From: DATARR01 sp044868005
Lineage (GTDB): Bacteria; Acidobacteriota; Thermoanaerobaculia; Multivoradales; UBA5704
Assembly (NCBI GenBank): GCA_044868005.1
Contig: JBIOVX010000289.1
Span: 27,497-91,496 of the forward strand
Direction: 5' to 3'
Length of the DNA stretch: 64,000 nt
Shown here piece by piece: positions 22,313 through 32,061 of the stretch (the first letter of the stretch is position 1; the number at the start of each line of letters is the position of its first letter). A program made the position numbers and the translations under genes. The notes under the pieces are model-generated. The model was not told the DNA's origin. It did no database searches and was given only the letters and a program-made list of their open reading frames with translations.

Positions 22313-23986
22313 ATGATACCTGAGGACCCTCCGGCGTCGCGATCCGGCGCTGATAGAGTCTCGCGGATCATGGCGCCGACTCCCTCCGCAAGACCTGCTC
22401 TTCTCGGTTGGCGCCGTCTTTCTCGTGCCGTCGCAACCTCGCTCATCGTCCTGGCCTGCTGCTCCTGCGGTGACCGCCCGGCGGACCACGGCGCCGCCGT
22501 CAATCCCGCTGGCCGGCCCAGCTTCGTCCTCATCGTGGCCGACGATCTGGACGCCGACCTGGGCTCGATGGACGTGATGCCGCGGACGCGCCGGCTGATC
22601 GCGGATCAGGGGGTCGAGCTCACGAGCCATTTCGTCTCCACGCCGCTGTGCTGCCCGAGCCGGACCACTCTCTTCACCGGCCAGTACACTCACCATCATC
22701 GCGTCTACCGGAACCGCGGGCGGACGGGCGGCTTCCATCGCTTTCAGCGGCTGGGCCTCGAGCAGCAGACTCTCGCCCTCGCCTTGCAGCGCCGCGGCTA
22801 CCGCACCGCGCTCGTCGGCAAGTACCTCAACGAGTACAAGGGCGTCTACGTGCCGCCCGGCTGGAACGAGTGGGTGGCCGCGTCGGCCGACGCCTACAAC
22901 GGGTTCGGTTATGCGCTGAGCGTCAACGGCAAGCGGGAAGTCCACCACAAAGACCCGAGCGACTACACGACGGACGTGCTCGCCGCCCGCGCGGAGGCGT
23001 TCCTCGCCGCCCAGCAACCAGGCGCTCCGTTCTTCCTCTATTTCGCGCCGCTCGCCCCGCACCCGCCGGCCACGCCGGCGCCGCGGCACGCGGGCCTCTT
23101 CGGCGACCACGCGATCCCGCGGACGGCGGCGTTCAACGAGCCCGACGTGAGCGACAAGGCGCCGGGCCTCCGCGGCCGGCCGCCGTTGAGCACGGCGGAC
23201 GTGGCGGCGCTCGACGAGCACTACCGCCGGCGCCTGCGCTCCCTGCAGGCGCTCGACGAGGCGGTCGAACGGCTCGACGCGGTGCTGCGCAAGCGCGGGC
23301 TGAGCGACAGCACCTACGTGATCTTCACCTCCGACAACGGCTTTCACATGGGGCAGCACCGCCTGCCCTTCGGCAAGGGGACGGCCTACGAGGAGGACAT
23401 CCACGTGCCCCTCTACGTGCGCGGCCCGGGAGTGCGCGCCGGCGCGAAGGAAGCGCGGCTGACGTCCAGCGCCGACCTGCCTGTCACCCTCGCCGAGCTG
23501 GCGGGCGCGCCTCTGCCCAACGCCGACGGCCGGTCCCTGCGGCCGCTGTGGGAGTCCGCCGCCGAGGTCGCATGGCGGCAATTCGTGCTGATCGAGAACT
23601 TCCAGGCCGGCGACGACGAGGGGCAGCGAGCCGATCCGGCGGCCGTCCCCGCCAAGGTGCGGGCGGCGGTGCCGCTGGTCAGCGCCCTGCGCGGCGCGCG
23701 CGCCAAGTACGTGGAGCTGGCCGGCGGGAAATGGACCGAGCTGTACCGTCTCGACGCGGACCCCCACGAGCTCGACAACGCCGCCGCCTGCCTCCCCGCC
23801 GGACAGCGACGGCAGTTGGCCGATCTGTTGCACGCCATGGCGGCGTGCCGGGGCGACGGGTGCCGGCGCGTGGAGGAGACTGCCTTGCCTGATCTCGCCT
23901 TGGAGAAGCCGGCCCCCCGCCCAGGGCGGCCACGCAGGGCCGCCCCTACAGATCGCCTGGAGGGAATTTCACCCTCGTGCCCATGA
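22313..23986 (+). CDS. sulfatase, probable lipoprotein
   Basis: The 557 residues carry the sulfatase metal site (VLIVADDLDAD), the formylglycine-type motif LCCPSRTTLFTG and the second metal site FTSDNGFHMGQH. A hydrophobic stretch ending LIVLACCSC suggests lipoprotein export. It should cleave sulfate esters, possibly from glycans, in the periplasm. ATG at 22313 has GAGG upstream; ATG at 22370 gives a shorter leader but lacks a ribosome site. The last 20 or so residues are coded by the left arm and spacer of the inverted repeat at 23920-24049, so the original C-terminus was probably shorter. Confidence 0.87.
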   Translation: MIPEDPPASRSGADRVSRIMAPTPSARPALLGWRRLSRAVATSLIVLACCSCGDRPADHGAAVNPAGRPSFVLIVADDLDADLGSMDVMPRTRRLIADQGVELTSHFVSTPLCCPSRTTLFTGQYTHHHRVYRNRGRTGGFHRFQRLGLEQQTLALALQRRGYRTALVGKYLNEYKGVYVPPGWNEWVAASADAYNGFGYALSVNGKREVHHKDPSDYTTDVLAARAEAFLAAQQPGAPFFLYFAPLAPHPPATPAPRHAGLFGDHAIPRTAAFNEPDVSDKAPGLRGRPPLSTADVAALDEHYRRRLRSLQALDEAVERLDAVLRKRGLSDSTYVIFTSDNGFHMGQHRLPFGKGTAYEEDIHVPLYVRGPGVRAGAKEARLTSSADLPVTLAELAGAPLPNADGRSLRPLWESAAEVAWRQFVLIENFQAGDDEGQRADPAAVPAKVRAAVPLVSALRGARAKYVELAGGKWTELYRLDADPHELDNAAACLPAGQRRQLADLLHAMAACRGDGCRRVEETALPDLALEKPAPRPGRPRRAAPTDRLEGISPSCP

Positions 23987-24049
23987 CGCACCGAACCCAC
24001 GACGACCACAGAACGATCTGTAGGGGCGGCCCTGCGTGGCCGCCCTGGG
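23920..24049. repeat. perfect 36-bp inverted repeat (dispersed family 2)
   Basis: Arms 23920-23955 and 24014-24049 are exact reverse complements (core GGGCGGCCACGCAGGGCCGC, then CCCTACAGATCG) around a 58-bp spacer. The left arm is read as the end of the sulfatase gene. It would act as a strong hairpin; its form is that of a REP/MITE-like mobile palindrome. No target duplication was identified. Confidence 0.9.
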
Positions 24050-24165
24050 TGGGGGCACGAGGCGGGAGAGGAGGGGCCGGGGATGTGGGGAGGGAGAGGA
24101 GGTATGCTAAACCCTGCTGCGCGGCCGGTCCGGTCCGCGCGGCCGAAGCCAGGGGGAGGAAACCG

Positions 24166-24564
24166 ATGGAGATCCGGCAGACTCGGGTGGTGATCCGCAC
24201 GGCGCGGTTCGACCGTGCGTTGAAGTTCTACGGCGATTCCCTGGCGCTGCCGCGGCTGCAGAGCTGGGACCGCGAGGATTCGCGCGGCGCGCTCTTCCAG
24301 GCCGGCGCCGCCGTGGTCGAGATCGTGGGACCTCCCGCCGGCCAGGACCCCCGCTTGGCCGACGAGCGCTTCAATCCCCAGGGGCCGCTGACCAAGACCA
24401 AGCTCGTCTTCATCGTCCCCTCGGCGCAGCAGGCCTACGACGAGATCTTCTTCCGCGACAAGAACATTCCCGGCGGCCTGCGCACGGACGACGACGGTGC
24501 CCTCATGTTCGAGACCCACGACCCGGACGGCCTCCGGGTGGCGTTCAAGGAGAGCGGGGGCTGA
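24166..24564 (+). CDS. VOC (glyoxalase-like) family protein
   Basis: The 132-residue single-domain VOC protein shows the two beta-alpha-beta-beta-beta halves: RQTRVVIRTARFDRALKFY and TKTKLVFIVPSAQQAYDEIF, with C-terminal FETHDPDGLRVAF carrying the usual metal-site Glu. Members include glyoxalases, dioxygenases and antibiotic-binding proteins; the substrate is not readable here. ATG at 24166 is preceded by GGGGGAGGAAACCG. The last 140 bp reappear, decayed, at 27957-28097. Confidence 0.8.
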   Translation: MEIRQTRVVIRTARFDRALKFYGDSLALPRLQSWDREDSRGALFQAGAAVVEIVGPPAGQDPRLADERFNPQGPLTKTKLVFIVPSAQQAYDEIFFRDKNIPGGLRTDDDGALMFETHDPDGLRVAFKESGG

Positions 24565-26715
24565 TCACTCCTTCAACCGTAAGACCGGCGGCGTAATACA
24601 CCTTGACACCGGCGGACAGACGACGGTGGTCATGACCGTGTCCGAATTGTTGGACGTGTCGGGATCGAAGGTATCTGCGGTGATGATGGCGGTGTTGGGA
24701 ATCTCGGCGCCACACGGTTCATGTTGCTCCAAGAAGTACATCGCTTGGAAGCTGCCGCCAGGGCATATGCCGCCAACCGCCGGCTTCTCATCACAGCCCT
24801 TAGGGTGTTTTGATATTCCAATATCGTCTATGTAAGAATCTTTCACCTTCACTCCGCAGGCGTAGTCCGGACCTTTATTGATGATCTTCAAGACATAAGG
24901 TATCGACTCGTCCTTCTTCACAAACGCGGGTGCGGATTTATAGATCGCCAGGTCCGCCTCGCACTTCACGGCCGTCGTAGCCGATGCGGTGTTGTTGTCC
25001 TCATTGCATTCCTCTTCCGTCGCGGTCACCGAGGCATTTAAGGTGATCGGCTGCGAAGGGCACGGGCAGCCCTGGGGAGGCTCAACGTTGAGGGCACGCG
25101 TGATGGGTGGAGAGCCCGCGGATAAGCTACCCAAATCGCAAGTGAACCCCTGTGGGTCGATGCCGGGATCGACGACGCACGGCGGCGAGGGCAGCGCCTT
25201 CCCACCCACGATCGTGACTCTTACTACGACGCCCGAAACCGCGGCTCCCGTATTCGTGACTACGACTGAATAGGTGGCTGTCTCCGTCTGGTGGACTTCG
25301 GTTGGCCCCGTAATCGAGATCTCCACGTCCGGTTTCGGCGGCACGATGACGACTGTCGGGTCGGCCTTGCACACTGCCGCCACGACTCCCTGTATCCTCA
25401 CCCTCGCTACGTTCTCGATCGAGCCCGGAGGCGAGGAGCACTTCCCCGGCACTTCGAAAGTCACCTCCACAGGACCACGGGATCCGCCTGCTTCGATCGT
25501 GCCCAGAGAGCAAGGGAAGCCCTCTCCGCAGAGGCTCCCGGGGGAGCGGTGGAAGTTGACACCCTCCGGCGTCGGATCGTGAAGGGTCACCCCGGTCGCC
25601 GCCTTTCCGCCGATGTTGGTCACCATCACCGTATAGCTGACCAAACCGCCAGCGGTCACTGACGTTGGCCCGGATTTGGTACATTTCAGGCGGGGAGGTA
25701 TCTCCGACATCTCCGGCCTATACCTCTCGTTCTTTTCCAACGGGGAGCAATGGCAGTCCACCGCACCACCGAGAACGTAGATGTCCCCATTCATGACAGC
25801 CGCCGCCGGAGCCTGATCTCGCGCTGTAGGCATGTCCCGCTTGAAGGACCACGGGCCCACTCCCGGGGCCGCATTCGGGTCGTACTCGAACGTCGTATCC
25901 CGGACGCCTGATCCAGGAACGAAACCGCCGAAGACGTAGATCTTGCCCTTTACAGACGCCGCGGCTGACGTCTGCAGGGCGATCGGCAGGGAGTCCCCGA
26001 TCGTCCAGGTTTTTTGCTTCGGATCGTAGATCTCGACAGCGGTCGTCTGCGACTTACCGCAGCAGTCCGGAGAGCCGCCGATCGCGAAGATCTTTCCGCC
26101 CACCTCGGCCGCCGCCAGGAAGACTCGCGCCGTCGGCATGTGAGGTCCGGGGGTCCAGGTGTTCTCCTTCGGATCGTAGATCTCGAGCGCGGCACTGGGA
26201 TTTTTCCCGTCGCTCCCGCCGAGCACATACACCTTGCCCCCGAACGCCACGGCGGCGAGACCGTGCCGGGGCGTCGGCATCGGCTTTCTATTCCGCCACG
26301 AGTCGGAGACCGGGTCGTACTCCTGCGTCAGCGTGGGGGTCACGAACCCGCCGAAGGTGTAGATCTTGTCGTCTACGGTGGCGGCCGCAGCGCCGAAGAG
26401 GATGGCAGACATGCGCTGCCTCTCCTCCCAATGATCCCCGCCCGGAACGTCCTCGCCCGGATAGTAGACCTGGACTCGCGTCTCCTCGTCGGTGGAGGTG
26501 TGGAGCGGGGGCTCGAAGCAAGGCGAGCCGCAGCCGCCGAAGGTGTAGATCTTCCCATCGTAGGTGGCCGCGGCCAGCAGGCGCCGCGGCGTCGGCATGG
26601 GCGTCAGCCGATCCCACACGTCCCCTTCGGCTCGCGCCGAGTCAGCGCGGAACAGCGCGAGGGAGCCTGTGAGAGCGATCAAACCGAAAGCCAGTCTTTT
26701 TCTAGGTCGCGCCAT
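24565..26715 (-). CDS. secreted Kelch/DUF11 repeat protein
   Basis: A 716-residue exported protein. The signal peptide RKRLAFGLIALTGSLALF is followed by about six Kelch repeats forming a propeller (GKIYTFGG, GKVYVLGG, GKIFAIGG, GKIYVFGG, GDIYVLGG), then three DUF11-type Ig domains (for example KSGPTSVTAGGLVSYTVMVT). It is probably a cell-surface or extracellular adhesive protein. No C-terminal sorting helix is seen, unlike the protein at 28076. It begins immediately 3' of the VOC gene on the opposite strand, in the same relation as the 28076 gene has to the decayed VOC copy. Confidence 0.85.
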   Translation of the reverse strand: MARPRKRLAFGLIALTGSLALFRADSARAEGDVWDRLTPMPTPRRLLAAATYDGKIYTFGGCGSPCFEPPLHTSTDEETRVQVYYPGEDVPGGDHWEERQRMSAILFGAAAATVDDKIYTFGGFVTPTLTQEYDPVSDSWRNRKPMPTPRHGLAAVAFGGKVYVLGGSDGKNPSAALEIYDPKENTWTPGPHMPTARVFLAAAEVGGKIFAIGGSPDCCGKSQTTAVEIYDPKQKTWTIGDSLPIALQTSAAASVKGKIYVFGGFVPGSGVRDTTFEYDPNAAPGVGPWSFKRDMPTARDQAPAAAVMNGDIYVLGGAVDCHCSPLEKNERYRPEMSEIPPRLKCTKSGPTSVTAGGLVSYTVMVTNIGGKAATGVTLHDPTPEGVNFHRSPGSLCGEGFPCSLGTIEAGGSRGPVEVTFEVPGKCSSPPGSIENVARVRIQGVVAAVCKADPTVVIVPPKPDVEISITGPTEVHQTETATYSVVVTNTGAAVSGVVVRVTIVGGKALPSPPCVVDPGIDPQGFTCDLGSLSAGSPPITRALNVEPPQGCPCPSQPITLNASVTATEEECNEDNNTASATTAVKCEADLAIYKSAPAFVKKDESIPYVLKIINKGPDYACGVKVKDSYIDDIGISKHPKGCDEKPAVGGICPGGSFQAMYFLEQHEPCGAEIPNTAIITADTFDPDTSNNSDTVMTTVVCPPVSRCITPPVLRLKE

Positions 26716-26774
26716 AGCTGTGGATTTCTGGCGATATGCCGATCACCGCCCACCCAGTTGCCGTGCTTCTGCCA

Positions 26775-27893
26775 CTACCTAAGCTTCCAAGTCCTCTTGA
26801 GCAGTGACAGGCTGACTTGATTTTTTTGCCGGATCTCCTCGACGTGCCTGAGGAGGGCATTCCTGATTTCAAGAAAGAGCCGGTGACGGCGACCGGAATC
26901 CTGATAATGCTCTTCGAGGGTTTCCTCATTCCCCGGAAGGGCCTGCCTGTCCGCAACCCACTCATGCTCTTTCCAAGCGCAGGGAGAGAGAATGACCGGC
27001 ACAAGGGCCTTGTCATGGTCCAGGAAACCTGGATTTCCTTGTTGCAGTACTCCGAGTCGAGAGAGCACTGGCTTACCAGGACGAGAGCCAAGGCTGACTG
27101 CTCGACCTTCTCGAGGATCTCCTTGTTCCAGTGATCGCCCTGCCCGGATCTTCTTGTCTATCCAGAACTTGATTCCTTTTGTCTTTAACCTTTCCAGGTA
27201 CTCCAGTAGTCCTATACCCTTCAGGTATTCAGTATCCTTGCGGCTGTAACTAACGAAGATCTGCACTTCGGAAAGGGTTGGCTGGTGCCCGTGCCGGATT
27301 AAGCTTCCACCTAAGCCTATCAAGCTCACGTTCGCGGCCAACATCAACAGCACAAAAAAACTCATGAACCAAGGTCGATCCGCGAATACTTCAAGCATTG
27401 AGAGAGCTTGTACTTGTAACTTGACTTCCATCTGATCAGTTCCCAATTTTCCGTTCGCCGCAGTGGCCTGGAAGGCTAGGCTCGGATAGAGACCGAAGCG
27501 AGCGAGGCCTGGCAAGGGAACCGACAGCTCGCTCCCTATGCCCTCGAGTTCGAGGAGAATGTCGAACTTACGGTTGAGGAGCCCGGGATCCTCACGGAGG
27601 AATTCGCTTGCCTCTATGCCATTATGCAAATCGCGAAATCGTATGGTTTCTTCCAAATTGACGATGTGTAGACTCTCTTGATGTTCGGAGAAGAAGTCGA
27701 AGCCGAGCGCGAAACGCGCTTGGCCTAGACCCGGCGCCTCCGCCACCCAGGGCGGGGTAGCGCGGAAGAACCGGAACAGATCCGTCGGCTCTTCCTGAGA
27801 CGCTACAGCAGGTGACGCCAAGCCACAGAGGAGCAGGAAAACGCTGCCGGTAGCCATTTCAGAGCGAGATCGAGAAGCGTCTAATGCTCTCAT
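26775..27893 (-). pseudogene. membrane TIR-domain protein with double frameshift
   Basis: It would encode 372 residues: a signal peptide (MATGSVFLLLCGLASPAVAS), an extracytoplasmic domain of about 140 residues, a transmembrane helix near 178-200 (SFFVLLMLAANVSLIGLG), and a TIR domain (VQIFVSYSRKDTEYL, FWIDKKIRAG). Between about 27139 and 27028 the TIR reads correctly only in another frame (DHWNKEILEKVEQSALALVL, then CSLDSEYCNKEI), after which the first frame resumes with DHDKALVPVILSPCAWKEHE. So one base is gained and one lost. The Cys-x-x-Glu catalytic region lies in the shifted part. Inactive gene or sequencing error cannot be told apart. Confidence 0.7.
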
Positions 27894-27956
27894 CGCAATG
27901 CGTCTTTGTTTTACCGCTGGTTAAATTATAGTACAAACGAAGCCGGCAGACCAAAT

Positions 27957-28097
27957 TGGCGCAGCAGGCCTACGACGAGATCTTCTTCCGCGACAAGGAA
28001 CATCCCCGGCGGCCTCCGCAAGGACGACGACGGCGTCCTCATGTTCGAGACCCACGACCCGGACGGTATCCGCGTTCAAGGAGAGCGGGGGCTGAGG
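27957..28097 (+). pseudogene. decayed 3' fragment of a VOC gene
   Basis: About 140 bp match the end of the VOC gene (24423-24564) with roughly 90% identity by eye: it starts GCGCAGCAGGCCTACGACGA and ends AAGGAGAGCGGGGGCTGA. An inserted A after GACAAG and further small changes break the frame. No start region is present. It marks one end of a tandem duplication. Confidence 0.85.
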
Positions 28098-31000
28098 CGC
28101 AGCAGCGCGAGCGCCGCCAGCAGCACCGCCAGCGCCAGCAGCCCGGTGGTCGAGAGCGCCGGGATCTCTTCGGGAAACAGCACCCGGAAACAGCAAGGAT
28201 CCATGTCTCCCGGCAGGTGAGGATCGTCGCTCAACACGTTCGTATCGTTGATTCCATCGCCATTAGCATCAAAGGAGATCGTCGCCTGATTGCAGAGCGT
28301 CGTGCCGGCAGGGGCGGTAATCGTGGCGGTGATTGTGATCATCACCATTCCCCCGATCGGGATGGCGCCGTTCCAGGTCGCCGTATTGCCCACCATCGCG
28401 GCCGTGCCGCTGGCAGGAGGGTCGACGCTGACACCGGTCAGAGTCAATCCAGGCGGTAAAGTATCCGTGAACTCATCTCCAGGATTGTCGAACTGGTCGG
28501 CCGGTCCGCCGTTGATCAGCACGAGCTTCTTGGTGATTATCGATCCCATGATGAGCTGGCCGCTGATTTCCGTGCAGAACGCCTTGATACCGGTAAAGCC
28601 AATCTCGGTCTCTACAGTCGCGGAAGCGCCGGTGCAACTCGGAGCCGTGACAGAGGCGGTGTTGCTCAGCTTCCCCGTGAACTTGATGTCGACGATGGCT
28701 CGCGCCCGAAACGTTGCCGAGCCGCCGGCGGGAAGCGAAATCAGCTCGTGGATATCGCCCGCGGTGGTCGGCGTGCAGGGAATGGGGGTTGTATCCCGGC
28801 ACCAGCGCATCGTCGTCAGACCCATGGGGAAGAAATCGTCGACGGTAGCCGCGGCACCTTCGCCGGATGGATTGCTGGCGACGATGGTGTAATGGAGCAT
28901 CTGGCCCGGCATGGCTGTGGTCGCATCGGCCGTCTTTAAGATCGTCAGCTTGCAGCAACCGACCGTGCTCATCGTCATCGCCGAGTTGTTGTTGCTGTTG
29001 GGATCCATGGCGCCAGCGTTGACCGTGGCGGTATTGATGATCTTGCTGTTAGGAGGCGCCGCCCCCGCTACCGTGAAGTTCAGCGGCACGATGAGCGGTG
29101 GGTCTCCGGAGCAGAGCTTGTCAATCGAGCAAACGACCTCCCTTCCCTCAATGACCTCGCACCCGGGAGGGAACGCTGGAGAGAGGAGATCGCTTGGAAC
29201 GGGATCGCGCACCTGAAGGCCGCAGGCGCAATCGGGTCCCAGATTGGTGATTTTCAAACTGTAGGAGATCGGATTGCCTGGGTTTATGCAAGCAGGGCCG
29301 GTCTTCTCCAACTTCAAGTCCGCCATTCGGACCAGGGATGTGACTGACTCAGAAACATTATTGTTTGGGTTGAGATCTTCCTCGTTCGCCGACACTCGCG
29401 CTTGGTTCATGATTGTAGAGGCGCAGCTCTTGGGATCGATCTTGACGTCGAGTGAGACCTCGATCGTCTGGTGAGGAGCAAGATCACCAAGCTCACACGA
29501 GAATTCGTCATTCGCCACCCTGCATTGGTTGGGACGAGATGATCCAACCAGCTGGAGCTCTTCGGGGATTGGATCGTCCAGCCTGACCCCGGTGGCGGTA
29601 TCGGGTCCTTGGTTCTTTATAGTTAGCTTGTAGGTGATCGTATCCCCCGGCTTTGCCGAAGCCGGCCCGGTCTTGTTAATGGCGAGATCCGCCTTGGGGG
29701 GACGAATTGAGGGCCGGATCCGGTTCCGCACCTCGTCGCAGACCTCGCCGAGGCCGGGCATAGAGATGCAGGCTTTGTTGACCAGCACTCCTGTGGCGGA
29801 GTCGCCGACTTTCGCTTTTACGCAATAGGACACCTTCCCTTCCTCTCCCGCCGGGAGGGTCACCTCTTCGTCAAGATCCCCCTCATGGTCAGGTTCGCAA
29901 GGGCCGGGGCCTTCGACTTGCTCCCCGACTTGCTCCCATCCCACGTCATCCAGCTTGTCGTCGTCAAAGTCATCTTTTAGCCGGACCGTCCGAGACTCCG
30001 GGCAGTGGTTGGTGACGGTCACGGTATAGGAAATCGGACTCCCCTGGTCGACAGGTCCGGCCGGTCCGGTCTTGTCGATCGAAGGCATTTTGGTGCACGG
30101 AGAAGGAGGACCCACTTTGCAGAAAATGACCGATCCGGCATCGGGGAAACCTTGATCGTCGCGATACCCTCCGACGAGCACCATGTCACCGCTTACAGCG
30201 ACCGCGGCGCCGAACTGGCTGTCCGCCGAGGCGTCCATCCCGGTGACGGACTTTGAGAAGGCGCCACTGATGAATACGAACCCTGCGCCGGGCTCTTGGG
30301 TGTCCACGCGGTGGAAAGGTGCTCCTGCCGCCACTGTATTTCCGGCGATCGCGACGGACCAACCCATCTGGTCGCCATCTCCCCACTCCGAATCTATCGG
30401 CGTGAGACGAAGAGGCGTCATCCATCCCGAGCCATTGGGTCTGAAGAGATAAGCGGCTCCCCTGTTCATAATGCCGCGGACGTCGCCATCCTCCCCGCGG
30501 GCACCCACAATCACATCGCCGTCAATCGCCACGGAGGAGCCGAACTGGGCATCGTTCTCGGCAAAGTCTCCCGCTGTCAGCCTGCCATCCCTGTTCCCCG
30601 GGTAGGTCCAGACCTCGCCATTTCGGTGGAAGACGAAGGCGATCCCGAAGTTTCGGCGATTGGGCGGATTGTCGGCGAAGGGAGCCGTGACCACCAAGCG
30701 GGGTCCTTGAAGTGCCACTGAGAACCCAAACTGATCCGCGGCCCTATTCTCCGGCGACAGCAGCTTTTGCCGTCGGACCCACCCCGGGTCCAATTTTTGG
30801 AACACATAAACCGATCCGGCAAGGCTGCCACCGTCGTCATCAAATGGAGCTCCCACCGCCAGCCAGTCGTCTTCGAGAGCGACTGAAAACCCGAATTGGT
30901 CACCGGCTTCGAGACCGGTTGTCACAAGCGTGAATGGCGTGGGATTCCAGGTGCCATCAGTGCGCTGAAAGATGTAAACCACTCCGGAGCCTCCAGCTAA

Positions 31001-31360
31001 GGGGGCACCGACCGCCAGTGTGTTCCCACTCAAGGAAACCGAAAATCCAAACCGTTCCCCTGGGATCACACTCGGCGACTGAAGCGGTGGGTCCTTCCGA
31101 TTCCAGATGTTCCCCGCCCGCTCATAGATGTACACCGCCCCCCGCTGGCCGTCATTGCCGGGAGCTCCTACGGCGAGCAGATTCCCCTCGGCATCCAGGG
31201 AGAAGCCGAACCCCTCGGCCGGCTTCGGGTCGTGGGTCAACAGCGCGCAGGGTTCGGCATGGGCGAGCAGGCGGGCGGGCCAGAGCAACGGCAGAAGGGC
31301 CGTGAGCCCGGCCGCGAAAGCCCACCAAGGGCGACACCTCGTGAGGATCCTTGTGATCAC
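28076..31360 (-). CDS. FG-GAP/DUF11 surface protein with IPTL-CTERM-like anchor
   Basis: A 1094-residue exported protein. After the signal peptide come FG-GAP-like propeller repeats (each with FGFSV, then LAVGAP; for example GERFGFSVSLSGNTLAVGAP), then at least four DUF11 Ig domains (KTGPAGPVDQGSPISYTVTV, KTGPASAKPGDTITYKLTIK and others). The end, EEIPALSTTGLLALAVLLAA followed by LRLSPRSP, is a sorting tail of IPTL-CTERM type. It is probably processed and anchored or released by a dedicated sortase-like enzyme not in this window. GTG at 31360 overlaps the FecR gene stop (GTGA), so it belongs to the 33452-28076 operon. Its own stop lies inside the decayed VOC fragment. Confidence 0.87.
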   Translation of the reverse strand: MITRILTRCRPWWAFAAGLTALLPLLWPARLLAHAEPCALLTHDPKPAEGFGFSLDAEGNLLAVGAPGNDGQRGAVYIYERAGNIWNRKDPPLQSPSVIPGERFGFSVSLSGNTLAVGAPLAGGSGVVYIFQRTDGTWNPTPFTLVTTGLEAGDQFGFSVALEDDWLAVGAPFDDDGGSLAGSVYVFQKLDPGWVRRQKLLSPENRAADQFGFSVALQGPRLVVTAPFADNPPNRRNFGIAFVFHRNGEVWTYPGNRDGRLTAGDFAENDAQFGSSVAIDGDVIVGARGEDGDVRGIMNRGAAYLFRPNGSGWMTPLRLTPIDSEWGDGDQMGWSVAIAGNTVAAGAPFHRVDTQEPGAGFVFISGAFSKSVTGMDASADSQFGAAVAVSGDMVLVGGYRDDQGFPDAGSVIFCKVGPPSPCTKMPSIDKTGPAGPVDQGSPISYTVTVTNHCPESRTVRLKDDFDDDKLDDVGWEQVGEQVEGPGPCEPDHEGDLDEEVTLPAGEEGKVSYCVKAKVGDSATGVLVNKACISMPGLGEVCDEVRNRIRPSIRPPKADLAINKTGPASAKPGDTITYKLTIKNQGPDTATGVRLDDPIPEELQLVGSSRPNQCRVANDEFSCELGDLAPHQTIEVSLDVKIDPKSCASTIMNQARVSANEEDLNPNNNVSESVTSLVRMADLKLEKTGPACINPGNPISYSLKITNLGPDCACGLQVRDPVPSDLLSPAFPPGCEVIEGREVVCSIDKLCSGDPPLIVPLNFTVAGAAPPNSKIINTATVNAGAMDPNSNNNSAMTMSTVGCCKLTILKTADATTAMPGQMLHYTIVASNPSGEGAAATVDDFFPMGLTTMRWCRDTTPIPCTPTTAGDIHELISLPAGGSATFRARAIVDIKFTGKLSNTASVTAPSCTGASATVETEIGFTGIKAFCTEISGQLIMGSIITKKLVLINGGPADQFDNPGDEFTDTLPPGLTLTGVSVDPPASGTAAMVGNTATWNGAIPIGGMVMITITATITAPAGTTLCNQATISFDANGDGINDTNVLSDDPHLPGDMDPCCFRVLFPEEIPALSTTGLLALAVLLAALALLRLSPRSP

Positions 31361-32061
31361 GGTCGCGGAAACTCCGGAGGATCGATTCTGAAATCGCAGC
31401 AGTCGAGGAGGGGCGCATTTTCTGGGATCTCCGATCTTTTATCGGAGGGTTCCGGCGCCTGCAGAACTCCCCGCGGTCCTATCAGGCGCCAGTCACCGGC
31501 CTCGAGCGTGATTGGCTCACCGCCGAATAGCGGTTGGATAACGGCCGTTCCCTCAGCCACGGCCACGTAGGTCGCGAAGTCGGGGTCCACCCAGAGCCGG
31601 ATATCCGTTCCGTTGCCGTAGCCCTCCAGATGGTTGGACCCAAACTGGACGGAGGCACAGCGGACTTCGTAATTCTGGCGCGCGCCATGGACGATCCTCA
31701 GGTCCCCATTTAAAACCTGGACCTTCGGACTGTCGCAACCGGTCGCTTTTTCCATCTTAGCTCGGTCGACGGTGACCTGGGTCCGCGATCCCAGGTGCAA
31801 GAAACCGCGCGGCCGGAAGGTCATGACTAGGGCGGAATTCTTGCCGGTCAGCAGAATCCACCCTAAATCGATGCCCTCGTACTCGAACAGAGGCTTCGGC
31901 TGGCCTCCGAACCTCTTCCAAGAAGCCTCATTGATAACCCGAACGGCGACGCCGACCTGCTGGGCAAGAGCGAGCGATGCGGGAGTGAGGACGAAGAGGA
32001 ACGCCAACGCGAGCCCGATCCACCTGGATCTCGGCCTGGGATAATGGCCTCTGGTTTTCAT
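31357..32061 (-). CDS. FecR-domain secreted protein
   Basis: A 234-residue protein with a signal peptide (WIGLALAFLFVLTPASLALA) and a FecR-like beta domain (VNGDLR-type strand VQVLNGDLRIVHGARQNYEV, AEGTAVIQPLFGGEPITLEA). The ATG at 32061 overlaps the preceding stop (ATGA), which fixes the start over an upstream GTG. No transmembrane sigma/anti-sigma partner is nearby, so this is the periplasmic structural kind of FecR protein rather than a classic iron-dicitrate sensor. It sits in an operon between a barrel protein and a DUF11 surface protein, suggesting a role in surface assembly (inference). Confidence 0.8.
   Translation of the reverse strand: MKTRGHYPRPRSRWIGLALAFLFVLTPASLALAQQVGVAVRVINEASWKRFGGQPKPLFEYEGIDLGWILLTGKNSALVMTFRPRGFLHLGSRTQVTVDRAKMEKATGCDSPKVQVLNGDLRIVHGARQNYEVRCASVQFGSNHLEGYGNGTDIRLWVDPDFATYVAVAEGTAVIQPLFGGEPITLEAGDWRLIGPRGVLQAPEPSDKRSEIPENAPLLDCCDFRIDPPEFPRP

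Noticed and set aside
27957..28097. Functional second VOC gene
   Set aside because: Only the 3' end is present, with frame breaks and no start region.
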